NCBI GenBank assembly: GCA_002869145.1
Contig: PKTM01000012.1
Span: forward strand, 62,001 to 126,000
Direction of reading: 5' to 3'
Length of the DNA stretch: 64,000 nucleotides
Source: Denitrovibrio sp.
Lineage (GTDB): Bacteria; Chrysiogenota; Deferribacteres; Deferribacterales; Geovibrionaceae
The translations under genes and the position numbers were made by a program. This document shows positions 8,993 to 17,469 of the stretch, piece by piece (position 1 is the first letter of the stretch; each line of letters opens with the position of its first letter). The notes beneath the pieces are model-generated. The model ran no database searches, was not told where the DNA came from, and worked only from the letters and a program-made list of their open reading frames with translations.

Positions 8993-10111
8993 ATGGCAGA
9001 ACTACTCCGTGAAGTTTTCAGCACACCAAACATAGAAAAACTAGCAGCAAGAGTGAAAAACTCTTATAAACCTTTTGACTGTGAAGCTTTTTTGGCTGAT
9101 GCCGTTAAAAACCAGAAAGAAAACAACTACGGACTGAGACTCGAGCAAATCACTGATTCGCTCTATAAACATCTGCCTTCAGATTATGAAACAACACTCC
9201 CAATACTTATAAAATCTCTCACTGATGAACTGGAAGTGACTGAGGACTTCAAATTCCGCAACGTGCATTTCATAAACCTTGCGCAGGGGAGATACATCTC
9301 CAAATACGGACTGGAACATTTTGAACTCTCTATGAACGGTTTGAAAGAGATGACAAAAACATTCACTGCGGAATACGATATAAGGTATTTTCTGGAAAGA
9401 TATCCTTCTAAAGCTCTTAATATGCTAAAACAGTGGGCAGATTCAGAGAATGTTCACGTGCGAAGACTGGCCAGCGAAGGGACAAGACCCAGACTCCCTA
9501 TGGGGCGCAGAAACCAGCAGTTTGTTAAAGATCCTGAGCCAATAATACCTATACTGGAAAAACTGAAAAACGACCCCGCTCTGTACGTTAGACGATCTGT
9601 GGCAAACAGCCTGAACGACATTTCAAAAGACCACCCAGATATGGCCGCAGATATAGCCGAAAGGTGGATAAATGAAGGTTTTGAAAATTCAGAATGGGTA
9701 TGCAGACACGCAATGCGTTCACTCTTTAAGTCGGGGCACAAAAAAGCACTGTCCATTTCAGGATTCCCCGAACCGGAAGGCATTAATGTGTGGGGACTTA
9801 ATATCAAATACACCACTTTGAAGCTGGGGGATAAGCTTGAATTCACTTTTGTAATGGACAATACATCAGAAAAAGAATTGAACATAATGGTGGACTTCGA
9901 GATATTGTTTGTGAAAAGCAATAAAAAACTCTCGCCAAAAGTTTTTAAGCTGAAAAAGACAGTTATTAAGCCTGGCGAAGTGATTAACCTTTCCGGAAGA
10001 CATCCTCTGAGGGAAAGCACCACCAGAAAGCACTATACAGGACGCCACCTTCTAAGAGTTATGGTTAATGGACGAAGATCTGCTCCGGCAGCTTTCTATC
10101 TTCAGGCTTAG
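8993..10111 (+). CDS. AlkC-like DNA alkylation repair protein
   Basis: Predicted DNA glycosylase of the HEAT-repeat AlkC/AlkD superfamily, which removes alkylated bases such as 3-methyladenine without base flipping. The repeats occupy about residues 30-270; VRRLASEGTRPRLPMGRR (about 155-172) and DPALYVRRSVANSLNDISKD (about 194-213) are the family's conserved blocks. About 100 C-terminal residues are predicted all-beta (LGDKLEFTFVMDNTSEKELN), consistent with the Ig-like domain seen in some AlkC forms. The start has GGAG 5 nt upstream, and the gene follows the ExeA-like gene in the same operon. Confidence 0.82.
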   Translation: MAELLREVFSTPNIEKLAARVKNSYKPFDCEAFLADAVKNQKENNYGLRLEQITDSLYKHLPSDYETTLPILIKSLTDELEVTEDFKFRNVHFINLAQGRYISKYGLEHFELSMNGLKEMTKTFTAEYDIRYFLERYPSKALNMLKQWADSENVHVRRLASEGTRPRLPMGRRNQQFVKDPEPIIPILEKLKNDPALYVRRSVANSLNDISKDHPDMAADIAERWINEGFENSEWVCRHAMRSLFKSGHKKALSISGFPEPEGINVWGLNIKYTTLKLGDKLEFTFVMDNTSEKELNIMVDFEILFVKSNKKLSPKVFKLKKTVIKPGEVINLSGRHPLRESTTRKHYTGRHLLRVMVNGRRSAPAAFYLQA

Positions 10112-10184
10112 GTTATTTTCTGCTTGAAATTTCCTTTTTTTTCATTATATTCAAAACTCTGCATAACAAAAAAAGAGGTTAAAA

Positions 10185-10430
10185 ATGCCTATTTACGAAT
10201 ATTCCTGCGAGAAGTGCGGAAAAGTTACTGAAAAACTTGTAAGTGTAACGGCTGAAAATAGTGAGATTGATTGCCCTGAGTGCAACGGCAAGGCTGCTAA
10301 AATAATGTCAGCTTCAGCGTTCCACCTGAAAGGGAGCGGATGGTATGCGCAAGGCTATTCAAAAGAAAGCGGATGTTCGGCTAAAAAAGATGCACCCGCA
10401 TGTGCTTCCTGTCCAGCAGCTAAAAACTAA
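10185..10430 (+). CDS. FmdB-family zinc-ribbon regulatory protein
   Basis: Small 81-aa protein with the FmdB signature MPIYEYSCEKCGKVTEKL and a second CPEC knuckle, forming a four-Cys zinc ribbon; the tail SAFHLKGSGWY is also conserved. The family is usually called a putative regulator, with no settled function. A GAGG box precedes the ATG. Additional cysteines near the C-terminus (GCSAKK, CASCPAAKN) are variable in the family. Its stop overlaps the convergent hemerythrin-like gene by three bases. Confidence 0.9.
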   Translation: MPIYEYSCEKCGKVTEKLVSVTAENSEIDCPECNGKAAKIMSASAFHLKGSGWYAQGYSKESGCSAKKDAPACASCPAAKN

Positions 10431-10846
10431 GCTTTCTCTTTCTTGGTTAGCTTAACACGAATGTAATCGCCGAGAACTTTGTCCTGCTTGCCTATGTGCC
10501 GGGCAAGCCAAGAGCTCATCATCCTCTGGACGTTAAGAGGCATTCCGTGATCTGCTCCAAATTCGTCATATCTTTTAATAATATCAATAACTGATTCCCT
10601 GAACTCTTCGTGCATTTTAATGTGATTCGGGTTGTCGTAAAAATAATACTGCAGCATTACTTTGTTCTCGAAAGCGAGTTGTGTTTCACAGAAGTCTTTG
10701 AGAAAATCGAGAGCAAAAATAACATACTGGCGACCCTCGCCATTTTTCATGGCGTCACTGAGCTTATTGAGTTCAGTTATGAATCTTTTCGCTGAATTGT
10801 CCATGAACGGGATGCCGTTTGAAAACTCTTCGCTAAAAACTGCCAT
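10427..10846 (-). CDS. Bacteriohemerythrin-like protein with incomplete di-iron ligands
   Basis: Four-helix protein of the hemerythrin family (oxygen or iron sensing or carriage). The start at 10846 is chosen because GGGGGAACA lies directly before the ATG; 139 residues result. Conserved parts are HIKMHEEF (H73/H77-type ligands) and WLARHIGKQDKVL (H101 and D106-type). At the first two His positions the sequence has MDNSAKRF and ETQLAFENKVM, so the H25- and H54-type ligands appear replaced (Ala and Gln), although the bridging Glu is kept. It may bind a single metal, or be a non-oxygen-binding relative. Confidence 0.78.
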   Translation of the reverse strand: MAVFSEEFSNGIPFMDNSAKRFITELNKLSDAMKNGEGRQYVIFALDFLKDFCETQLAFENKVMLQYYFYDNPNHIKMHEEFRESVIDIIKRYDEFGADHGMPLNVQRMMSSWLARHIGKQDKVLGDYIRVKLTKKEKA

Positions 10847-10967
10847 TGTTCCCCCACAAAAATAAGTTATGTAAATTATCACATTATATCTGTTGCTTTT
10901 CAATGGAAAATGCATATTTTATCTATTTTTATCCGTTTATAAATGATATTATTTCACAAGGAGTTAT

Positions 10968-11411
10968 ATGAAAGTATTTGCAAAAAACAAAAAAGCTTTT
11001 TTTGACTATGAGATACTGGAAACCTTCGAAACAGGCATTCAGCTCAGAGGTACTGAGGTAAAATCCATAAAGGATGCAAGGGTCAGTTTGAAGGAGGCAT
11101 TTGTCAAAATTATTGGCAGCGAGGTTTTTCTCGTCAATGCCCATGTGCCCGAATATCTGCAAGGGAACAGGAACAACCACGAACCAACAAGAAGCAGAAA
11201 GCTGCTAATGCACAGAAAACAGATAGACAAACTAATCGGAAAGATAAAAGAGGCAGGTCTTACACTAGTACCCCTGAAAATATATCAGAAAGACAGACTG
11301 ATAAAGCTGGAAATCGCTCTGGCAAAAGGGAAGAAAACCCATGACAAAAGACAGGTTATAAAAGAACGTGACCTGCAGCGAGAGATGGGCAGAGAGATAA
11401 AACTTAAATAA
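10968..11411 (+). CDS. smpB: SsrA-binding protein SmpB
   Basis: RNA-binding partner of tmRNA in ribosome rescue. The 147-aa protein has the full-length family layout: KNKKAFFDYEILETFETGIQLRGTEVKSI at the start, VNAHVPEY, RKLLMHRKQIDKL (about 78-90) and the C-terminal basic tail GKKTHDKRQVIKERDLQREM that enters the mRNA channel. An AGGAG site precedes the ATG. The tmRNA gene lies only 735 bp downstream, a common linkage. Confidence 0.97.
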   Translation: MKVFAKNKKAFFDYEILETFETGIQLRGTEVKSIKDARVSLKEAFVKIIGSEVFLVNAHVPEYLQGNRNNHEPTRSRKLLMHRKQIDKLIGKIKEAGLTLVPLKIYQKDRLIKLEIALAKGKKTHDKRQVIKERDLQREMGREIKLK

Positions 11412-11436
11412 AACAAATTCAATCCCATTTTATCTA

Positions 11437-11473
11437 TTGACTTTTATTTTTAAAGTTATATCTATTTAGATAT
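11437..11473 (+). promoter_or_regulatory. Promoter with overlapping 16-bp palindrome before the quinone reductase
   Basis: TTGACT at 11437-11442 and a TATCTA-like -10 about 16 bp downstream form a sigma70-type promoter. The perfect palindrome ATATCTATTTAGATAT (11458-11473, 7-2-7) overlaps the -10 and would let a dimeric repressor block RNA polymerase. The regulator is not in the window; HxlR-type repressors commonly control such reductases, but that is inference. Confidence 0.5.
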
Positions 11474-11487
11474 ATAAGGAGGAAATC

Positions 11488-12039
11488 ATGAAAAACGTAC
11501 TGATGATAGTTGGTCACTCAAACTATGGAAACTCACTCTCTAACAAAACAATAGCTGATACAGCAAAAGGTAATACAAATATAACTGTGAGAAACCTTGC
11601 AGATGTTTCAGATGGTTTTAATTTTAACGTGGAAGAAGAGCAAAAAGCACTAGCCAGTGCAGATATTATTGTTTTACAGTTCCCTTTTCACTGGTACGCT
11701 CTCCCTGCTCTTTTTAAAAAGTGGATGGATGATGTTCTGCAGTTCGGATTTGCTTATGGGCCAGGCGGAGACAAGCTGTCCGGAAAAAAATTAGTACTCT
11801 CTTTTACAACAGGCGGCCCAAGCGACACCTATACAAAGGATGGTTCAAACAACTATACGGTAGAAGAGTTTACTGCACCGCTTATCCAGACTGCTCAGTT
11901 TTGCCAGATGGAATACGCAGGTAACGTATGCTCTAATGGCATGCTGTATATCCCTGATATGATGGGAGACAAAGACGAAGTGACTGCAAAGGCAAAAGAT
12001 CACGCTAAGCGGCTAGTGGAACATCTGGAATCACTATAA
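11488..12039 (+). CDS. NAD(P)H-dependent quinone reductase-like flavoprotein (KefF/MdaB type)
   Basis: Predicted FMN/FAD-binding two-electron oxidoreductase of the flavodoxin-like NQO family. The 183-aa product begins with a beta strand and phosphate loop (LMIVGHSNYGNSLSNKTI), has the hallmark VLQFPFHWYALPALFKKWMDDVLQFGFAYGPGG (about 70-102) and a C-terminal helix. AAGGAGG lies 5 nt before the ATG. It stands alone between smpB and ssrA and has its own promoter and terminator, so it is monocistronic. Confidence 0.9.
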   Translation: MKNVLMIVGHSNYGNSLSNKTIADTAKGNTNITVRNLADVSDGFNFNVEEEQKALASADIIVLQFPFHWYALPALFKKWMDDVLQFGFAYGPGGDKLSGKKLVLSFTTGGPSDTYTKDGSNNYTVEEFTAPLIQTAQFCQMEYAGNVCSNGMLYIPDMMGDKDEVTAKAKDHAKRLVEHLESL

Positions 12040-12090
12040 TACTTGCAAATCTGATTTTTTCAGATATATTTAAATACGTAGCAGAAAATG

Positions 12091-12124
12091 GCCTGCATGA
12101 TCTTTTCGGTTGTGCAGGCTTTTT
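12091..12124 (+). terminator. Rho-independent terminator after the quinone reductase
   Basis: GCCTGCA (12091-12097) pairs with TGCAGGC (12113-12119) and is followed by TTTTT. It lies 51 bp after the reductase stop and 23 bp before ssrA, so the ssrA promoter must overlap it or read through it; no clean ssrA promoter is visible between. Confidence 0.8.
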
Positions 12125-12146
12125 GCGCAAAAGGTTAATGAAATGA

Positions 12147-12495
12147 GGGGGCGCACGGTTTCGACGGGGGATCGTAGGTCTCTAGGTGCATGTCCGGGGC
12201 GGCAACCCGGTAAGCAAGCCAAAGCAAGTAATTGCAAACGACGAATACGCACTCGCTGCTGCATAGATAGCGGCGATGTCCCCTACGAAGGCATTCCTGC
12301 GGTCTTGTAGAGGGCACAAACTTTAGTGGGATAGTCTGGTGTGATGCCTCGGGCATCAGGCGAAACAAAGAGGATGCTCTTTTCAGTTGGGCTGTCTTTG
12401 CCCCTGCTGAGAGGCTAAGATAAATGCAAAGACTAAACATGTAGTACCTTTGATCGAAAATACTTCGGACGTGGGTTCGATTCCCACCGCCTCCA
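12147..12495 (+). ncRNA. ssrA: tmRNA (transfer-messenger RNA)
   Basis: Rescues stalled ribosomes with SmpB. The 5' acceptor strand GGGGGCG pairs with CGCCTCC at the 3' end (one G-U), the T-arm GTGGG-TTCGATT-CCCAC precedes it, and the 5' D-like segment GCACGGTTTCGACGGGG is standard. CCA is not encoded after the discriminator A at 12495. The tag reading frame starts with GCA at 12234 and encodes ANDEYALAAA followed by TAG at 12264-12266, a normal degradation tag ending in AAA. The 3' end is the integration site of the adjoining element, and integration regenerates an intact gene. Confidence 0.98.
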
Positions 12496-12499
12496 TTTT
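12476..12499. repeat. attL: ssrA 3'-end attachment site (24-bp direct repeat, left copy)
   Basis: Begins TTCGATTCCCACCGCCTCCA and continues with TTTT; identical over 24 bp to 24443-24466. It covers the T-loop to the discriminator base of tmRNA, the usual crossover target for tmRNA-specific tyrosine recombinases. Confidence 0.92.
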
Positions 12500-12509
12500 C
12501 TAAACATCT

Positions 12510-12545
12510 AAAGGCTTCCAGAGAAATCTGTGAAGCCTTTTCTAT
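12510..12545 (+). terminator. Terminator downstream of ssrA supplied by the element
   Basis: AAAGGCTTC (12510-12518) pairs with GAAGCCTTT (12532-12540), followed by a T-rich TCTATT. It lies inside the element beyond attL, so the island appears to bring a replacement terminator for the tmRNA gene. Confidence 0.7.
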
Positions 12546-12603
12546 TAAAGGTCACAGTGTCCATATTATTCCATTAGATTCTCTTGAAATCCACTACTTT
12601 TAT

Positions 12604-12620
12604 GGGTAATATATGGGTAA
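12604..12620 (+). promoter_or_regulatory. Left arm-type integrase binding repeat (GGGTAATAT-A-TGGGTAA)
   Basis: Two tandem GGGTAA units spaced 11 bp apart. The same 17-bp arrangement, with one mismatch, occurs at 24372-24388 near the other end in the same orientation; an inverted TTACCCA follows here near 12642. The position about 105 bp inside attL suits arm-site binding by the N-terminal domain of the integrase. Inference from symmetry. Confidence 0.65.
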
Positions 12621-12669
12621 GAGTAACAACTCAAGACGATATTACCCATTTTAAACCTGAGAGGATTCT

Positions 12670-13869
12670 ATGGCAAAGACAAATAACAAGCTCACAGCTA
12701 AATTCGTTCAATCACTAAAGCCTGATGGTAGCTGTAAAAAACATCAGGATGGTGGTGGTCTGTATCTTCACCAGATGAAGACAGCTAACTATTGGCGTTG
12801 CAGGTACAACATAAACAATAGCGATAAAATATTTACTATTGGAGAGTTTCCTACAATAAGCCTAGCAGAAGCTCGAACAGCCAGAGACGATCTCAAGAAG
12901 ATGGTTGCCAATGGTATAGACCCAAATATAAATAAAAGAATTCTCAAGGAAACAGACTCTACAGATACTGTCAAATCTCTTTCGCTAGAGTGGTTTGTAC
13001 AAAGACACCGACACGAAGTATCTGAAGAACACGCTAAAAAGAACCTTAGAAAACTTGAGAAAGATGTGTTCCCCCTTATAGGTAACATGCAGATAAGAAA
13101 CGTTACTCCTCAGATACTGCTAGGAGTCTTACGCAAGATAGAAGAGAGGGGTACTATCGAAACTGCCAACAGGACAAAGACTGTATTTGGCAAGATGATC
13201 AGATATGCCATAGCTACAGGTAGAGCAGAGAGAGATATTACCATTGATCTCAGAGATGCACTTAAACCTGTTAACAGTAAACATTATGCTGCCTTTACAG
13301 ACCCCAATAAAGTAGCTGAATACCTCAAGACTGTAGAGAACTACAAAGGCTCACATGTCGTCATGATAGCTATAAAAATGCTTCCCTACCTCGCTCAGAG
13401 ACCTGGAGAAGTACGCTTGATGATGTGGAAGGATATCGACTTCGAGAAAAAACAGTGGGTTTACACGCCTTTTAAACGTAAGAGCAAAGAGTCCCACATC
13501 GTTCCACTGGCTGAGCAGGTGATCTCTATGCTTAACGAGATAAAGCCTTTCTGTGGTGAAAGTGAATATGTCTTTCCAGGAGAGAGAGGTTGGTCACGTC
13601 CTATTTCAGACAATACTTTTAACAAAGCTTATCGCAGTCTGGGGTATAATAATAAAGAGCTTGTAGCTCATGGCTGGAGATCAACCTTCAGAACAATAGG
13701 TGCAGAAGTGCTTGAGTTCCCTGTTGAGTGGCTTGAAATGCAGCTAGCTCATGTTGTCAAAGACCCTTTAGGAAGGGCTTATAACAGAACACAATATATC
13801 AAGCAGAGAACAAAGATGATGCAGAAATGGGCTGACTATCTGGATGAATTAAAATCTGAAAAAGCATAA
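12670..13869 (+). CDS. int: Tyrosine recombinase (P4-type integrase, DUF4102 N-terminus)
   Basis: Catalyses site-specific integration and excision at ssrA. The 399-aa protein has an N-terminal arm-binding domain (KLTAKFVQSLKPDG ... GGLYLHQMKTANYWRCRY), a central SAM-like domain and a C-terminal catalytic domain. The catalytic Arg lies in YLAQRPGEVRLMMW (about residue 244), the H-x-x-R box in ELVAHGWRSTFRTIG (about 334) and the nucleophile in GRAYNRTQY (Tyr about 371). GAGAGGA precedes the ATG. It lies next to attL and reads into the element. Confidence 0.95.
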   Translation: MAKTNNKLTAKFVQSLKPDGSCKKHQDGGGLYLHQMKTANYWRCRYNINNSDKIFTIGEFPTISLAEARTARDDLKKMVANGIDPNINKRILKETDSTDTVKSLSLEWFVQRHRHEVSEEHAKKNLRKLEKDVFPLIGNMQIRNVTPQILLGVLRKIEERGTIETANRTKTVFGKMIRYAIATGRAERDITIDLRDALKPVNSKHYAAFTDPNKVAEYLKTVENYKGSHVVMIAIKMLPYLAQRPGEVRLMMWKDIDFEKKQWVYTPFKRKSKESHIVPLAEQVISMLNEIKPFCGESEYVFPGERGWSRPISDNTFNKAYRSLGYNNKELVAHGWRSTFRTIGAEVLEFPVEWLEMQLAHVVKDPLGRAYNRTQYIKQRTKMMQKWADYLDELKSEKA

Positions 13870-13878
13870 GGCACTAAC

Positions 13879-15351
13879 ATGAATGAATTAAACTTATATA
13901 GCAATCTTGATTTTCTCACTGTGGACGAAACTATGAATCTGATAATAGGTAAAAATCCAAAGCATTATAAGTTTGTTTTTGGCTCTGAAAAAAATTTGCC
14001 AAAAGATGCAGCACTAATCTATAGAGCCTTAGTAGAAGATATAAAAACCTTTAGTTTATCACTCTATTTTGACGGTATTGAAGCATGTGAAGAAAATATA
14101 GGACAATTCGTAAGCTTTGAAGAATATCACTTTTCAAATTGGTGGTTCTTTGGAAAACTAAAAGTAACCGACATAAAAGGCTGGCTTATCAAAAACGAAA
14201 TAGGATCTGACTTCTTCGAAGTATACTCTCACAACACACAAGATTCAACATCTCCAAACCAAGGTATGTGGCTACCAGAAAACTGGATAACTTAAAAACC
14301 ACCTGAACAAGAATTCTGCATTTACCCATTAGCTCCAATTGGGGCAGTTACACTTATGAATGCTCATGGAGGAACAGGTAAATCACTATTAGCTCTAAAA
14401 ATGGCTATGCATATAGCCATAGGCAAAGATATTCTTGGAGCATCTACAAATCGGGAAAAAGTTGCATACCTATCCCTAGAAGACCCTTCAGAAATTCTCA
14501 GAAGCAGAATATACCGTATAATGCGAGATATGATAAAAAATGATTTCAACTGCATTGACAACATAAAAGAGCGATTAATGATAATAGACAGATATGGTAT
14601 CCCAACTTTGATAGCTGAAAGAAAAGACGAGAATATCCGTGATACTGAAACAACAATATCATTAATTGATCAACTCTTGACATACAATATTAAGTGCCTA
14701 TTCGTTGACACACTTATCCGAACACATAATCTGAATGAAAATAACAATGCTCATATGGGTACTCTTTTAGCTAAATATGAGAAGATAGCTAAAGAAGCTG
14801 GTTGTGCAGTTATTTTGCTTCATCACTTACCGAAAGGAAACGAGAATAAGGCATATGCGGCTAGAGGAGCATCAGCCATAACGGACAATGCAAGGTCATC
14901 AATGCTTCTAGATAAAGTCTCCATCAGGTCTGCTAGTGCATTAAAAGATGACAGTATGCTTGAAGCAGCTACAGAAAAAAGACTCATCAAAGTTACGCAT
15001 ACAAAACACAACTATTCAAAGCAGCACCCTGACCAATACTTTGAAATAAGTGAAGATGGAACTCCTAAAGAAATAATTCCAAAAGCTGATGAGACTGCAA
15101 TCATAAAAAGAAGATACTCAGAACTTTACCATTGGTATTCAACCAAATGGCGTAAAGAATTAATAGTTGAAGATAATATAAAAAGCCACTACCAGTCATT
15201 TCGACCTTCTAAAGGAATTGGGCATAGGCGTTATTTTGTTGCGTTAAGATGGGCTATAGAAAATGGATATGCTGAAAAAGTCAAAGCACCTAAAGGTGAA
15301 AGTAAGAATCCAAGAGCAGAATATTTCAAATTAAAGCCAATCAAAATGTAA
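13879..15351 (+). pseudogene. RepA/primase-associated AAA ATPase split by a single in-frame TAA
   Basis: Two consecutive reading frames, 13879-14295 (138 aa) and 14356-15351 (331 aa from an internal ATG), are in the same frame and separated only by TAA at 14293-14295. The 20 codons between the stop and the internal ATG (KPPEQEF...APIGAVTLM) read directly into Walker A NAHGGTGKSLLALKMA (about codon 163), as in continuous AAA_25/RepA-like proteins of islands, where a P-x-G-A-V-T-L strand always precedes the P-loop. Walker B is CLFVDTLIR; later LLHHLPKG. The restarted product would lack the first strand. Either an inactivated replication protein or one made by readthrough. Confidence 0.75.
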
Positions 15352-15389
15352 AAAAAAAAACACAACAAACTATTATATTAATTCTGAAA

Positions 15390-15442
15390 GATTTAATCAC
15401 CCACCACCAATATAAGAAATTATAGTGGTGGGTGGTTAAATC
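15390..15442. repeat. 18-bp inverted repeat in an AT-rich intergenic region
   Basis: GATTTAATCACCCACCAC (15390-15407) faces GTGGTGGGTGGTTAAATC (15425-15442) with one mismatch and a 17-nt loop, 39 bp after the ATPase gene. It is followed by about 170 bp of nearly pure A+T up to the alpA-like gene. It could be a terminator or part of a replication origin; it lacks an immediate T-run. Confidence 0.6.
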
Positions 15443-15617
15443 ATCTTACTTATTTTTATAATAATTTATTATAAATTCTCTTCTTTTTTTTTTTAATAAT
15501 TTTTATCTCATAAATTAGTTTAACACTTCATATTTATTTATAATTTAAATGATAATTTTATCCTAAATCATTCAACTAATTGGTGAATCATTAAAAAAAA
15601 AAAAATAGGAGAAAAAA

Positions 15618-15830
15618 ATGAAAAAAATAAGAATCCTAAGAAGGAAAGAAGTTGAGTCTGTAACTGGTCTTTGCAGATCATCAATCTATGCAAAAGTCGA
15701 AAAAGGAATTTTCCCTAAACCTATTAAGTTAGGTACTCGTTCAGTAGGATGGATTGAATCTGAAATAAACGAATGGCTTGAAAACCGCATTGCAGCTACG
15801 AGAGGAGTTGTTAGTAATGAAACATATTAA
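15618..15830 (+). CDS. AlpA-family DNA-binding protein
   Basis: The 70-aa protein is a MerR-like helix-turn-helix of the AlpA/excisionase group: RILRRKEVESVTGLCRSSIYAKVEKGIFPKPIKLG, then RSVGWIESEINEWLENRI. In P4-like islands AlpA activates the integrase or acts as an excisionase. AGGAG lies 7 nt before the ATG after an A-tract. It overlaps the next gene by 14 bp. Confidence 0.9.
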   Translation: MKKIRILRRKEVESVTGLCRSSIYAKVEKGIFPKPIKLGTRSVGWIESEINEWLENRIAATRGVVSNETY

Positions 15831-16095
15831 TCAAAATCTTAACTTTGCTAAAATGTCTAATTTCGACCTTACAGACTCAACAAAGAGAGAAATAGCCAAT
15901 GTAACAGATGAATGGCCTACTTCATCAGGTAAGACACAATATCAGAGGTTCTTATACGGCAAAGACCTTACATACAGACAGGCAGTACTCGCTAAATGTG
16001 CCGAATGCTGCGGAGGATATGTTGACGGTAGAGGAGATTGTAAAGCTACAAAATGTCCTTTATATCCCCTTATGCCATACAGAGACAAAGACTAA
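15817..16095 (+). CDS. Small Cys-rich phage/island protein, probably zinc-binding
   Basis: The 92-aa product (start at MKHINQNL chosen because GAGGAG precedes it; an upstream in-frame ATG at 15778 lies inside alpA). The C-terminus has CAECCGGYVDGRGDCKATKC followed by PLYPLMPYR, a pattern seen in small hypothetical proteins of prophages. The six cysteines suggest a zinc site. Function unknown. Confidence 0.7.
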   Translation: MKHINQNLNFAKMSNFDLTDSTKREIANVTDEWPTSSGKTQYQRFLYGKDLTYRQAVLAKCAECCGGYVDGRGDCKATKCPLYPLMPYRDKD

Positions 16096-16347
16096 CGTAA
16101 GATATTGCTATAGCTATACTTATTTAAGCCTGAATAATACATAATTGAAATAAACAAACAGCAGATTTTCTTATATTTTCACTATTTTAGCATTTAGGGT
16201 GTCTTAGGTTAAACATAGCAGTTTGTATTTAATCCCATCAACTTATAAAATCGTAGCATTTAATTACAGTACTAATTTAATAGTAACAGCACAAGTTTGT
16301 ACTGAAGGCATCTATGCCTTACGTAAAAAACAAATAGGTATAAAATA

Positions 16348-16719
16348 ATGAGTAGAAAACCAGTATATAACAATAAGGCTGTAGTAACTCACAGCAATCA
16401 TAAGTTTAAATGTAAAATATCTAATACAGAAGCTCTTGAGGCAATGGGAATTCTCAAACCTAATGCCTTTAAGCTTTTGATATATTATTACACACGCTCA
16501 ACTAACTGGGAGTTTAATGATGCAGAAATAGCTGAAAAGCTGAATATTAAACCAAGCACCGTACCTATTCTCAGAAATGAATTAATTAAAGCAGGATATT
16601 TGCTGATCAAAAAAGGCAAGATTCATAATTATTTTATTGGTAAAAAAGCCATAGAAAATTGGCTAAAAAACAGGACTAATCCAGAAGCTATAAATCAGCT
16701 AAAAAATGTCCCAGTTTAA
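16348..16719 (+). CDS. Winged-helix DNA-binding protein of the element
   Basis: The 123-aa protein contains a helix-turn-helix/winged-helix core (GILKPNAFKLLIYYYTRSTNWEFNDAEIAEKLNIKPSTVPILRNELIKAGYLLIKKG). It resembles the N-terminal domains of plasmid replication or island regulatory proteins; specific function not recognised. Upstream, 16096-16347 shows no gene. Downstream is a long non-coding region. Confidence 0.65.
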   Translation: MSRKPVYNNKAVVTHSNHKFKCKISNTEALEAMGILKPNAFKLLIYYYTRSTNWEFNDAEIAEKLNIKPSTVPILRNELIKAGYLLIKKGKIHNYFIGKKAIENWLKNRTNPEAINQLKNVPV

Positions 16720-16898
16720 ACTAAATTTAAGCATCATTATCAAAATTTACACTTTATATAAGCATATAAAAAGTAGTTTAAACCATCTGTATTTTAACAT
16801 AAACTACTAATAAATAAGCATACTGCCTTTTTGTATAATATATAATTATAATAGAGGCTCTCCCCAGAGAGTCTATATTATAATGGGATACCTATTCG

Positions 16899-16964
16899 AA
16901 GCTTTGAAAACCGTAAGAAGTTACGTAGCGAAGCGGAGTAACTCTGGAGGTTCTTCATAAGCTT
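16899..16964 (+). ncRNA. Candidate structured RNA (three-tier stem)
   Basis: Nested pairs are visible: AAGCTT/AAGCTT (16899-16904 with 16959-16964), TGAA/TTCA (16905-16908 with 16954-16957), AACC/GGTT (16909-16912 with 16949-16952) and an apical AGTTAC/GTAACT (16919-16924 with 16938-16943). Such layered complementarity is unlikely by chance in AT-rich DNA. It could work as RNA on either strand, or as a DNA hairpin of an origin. No family recognised. Confidence 0.4.
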
Positions 16965-17443
16965 AAGAATGGTGATACCATACTTATGCCTAGTGCAACG
17001 GTAACATTCATAATAAATTTAACTAAAATTTCAATTGTCTGTTTTAATGTCTTAAAGCATTGTTCATTTGCTAGATAGGGCAAGTACTTGCAAGAAAATT
17101 TAAATACTGCTAGAAGCTCTATTTTAAGCTCTCTACAGCCTTACAATGCAAATATCAATGTAATTTACATTGTATTTACTCTAAGAGAGTAAGCTCTACT
17201 GAGTAGTTCTGAAGATTGCTTGCTGAATGAAGCAAGATATTCATATATATACAGTGCAACGTACATCGCTATTAAATACAAGTAAGAAAACAACCTATAA
17301 CTTACACCCTCTTTACATTGCATCTAAGAGGCTCTGCAACAAAATATATTCTACCAGAAGGTCAATGCCCTCAAAGACATATACATGCCTTCAGAAAGCC
17401 AATCTAAGGCTTCCTGTGAGCTTAAAACAGTATTAAAAAAAGA

Positions 17444-17469
17444 AAGCCCTACCAATAAAGGTAAGGCTT
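17444..17469 (-). terminator. Terminator after the ArdC-like gene
   Basis: AAGCC(C)TACC pairs with GGTA(A)GGCTT around a 6-nt loop; on the minus strand it is followed by a T-rich run (17434-17443), 14 bp after the stop codon. Confidence 0.75.

Noticed and set aside
17227-17436. Open frame of 69 codons in the long intergenic region
   Set aside because: No ribosome-binding site, atypical composition and no recognisable motif; it lies in a region of palindromes better read as non-coding.
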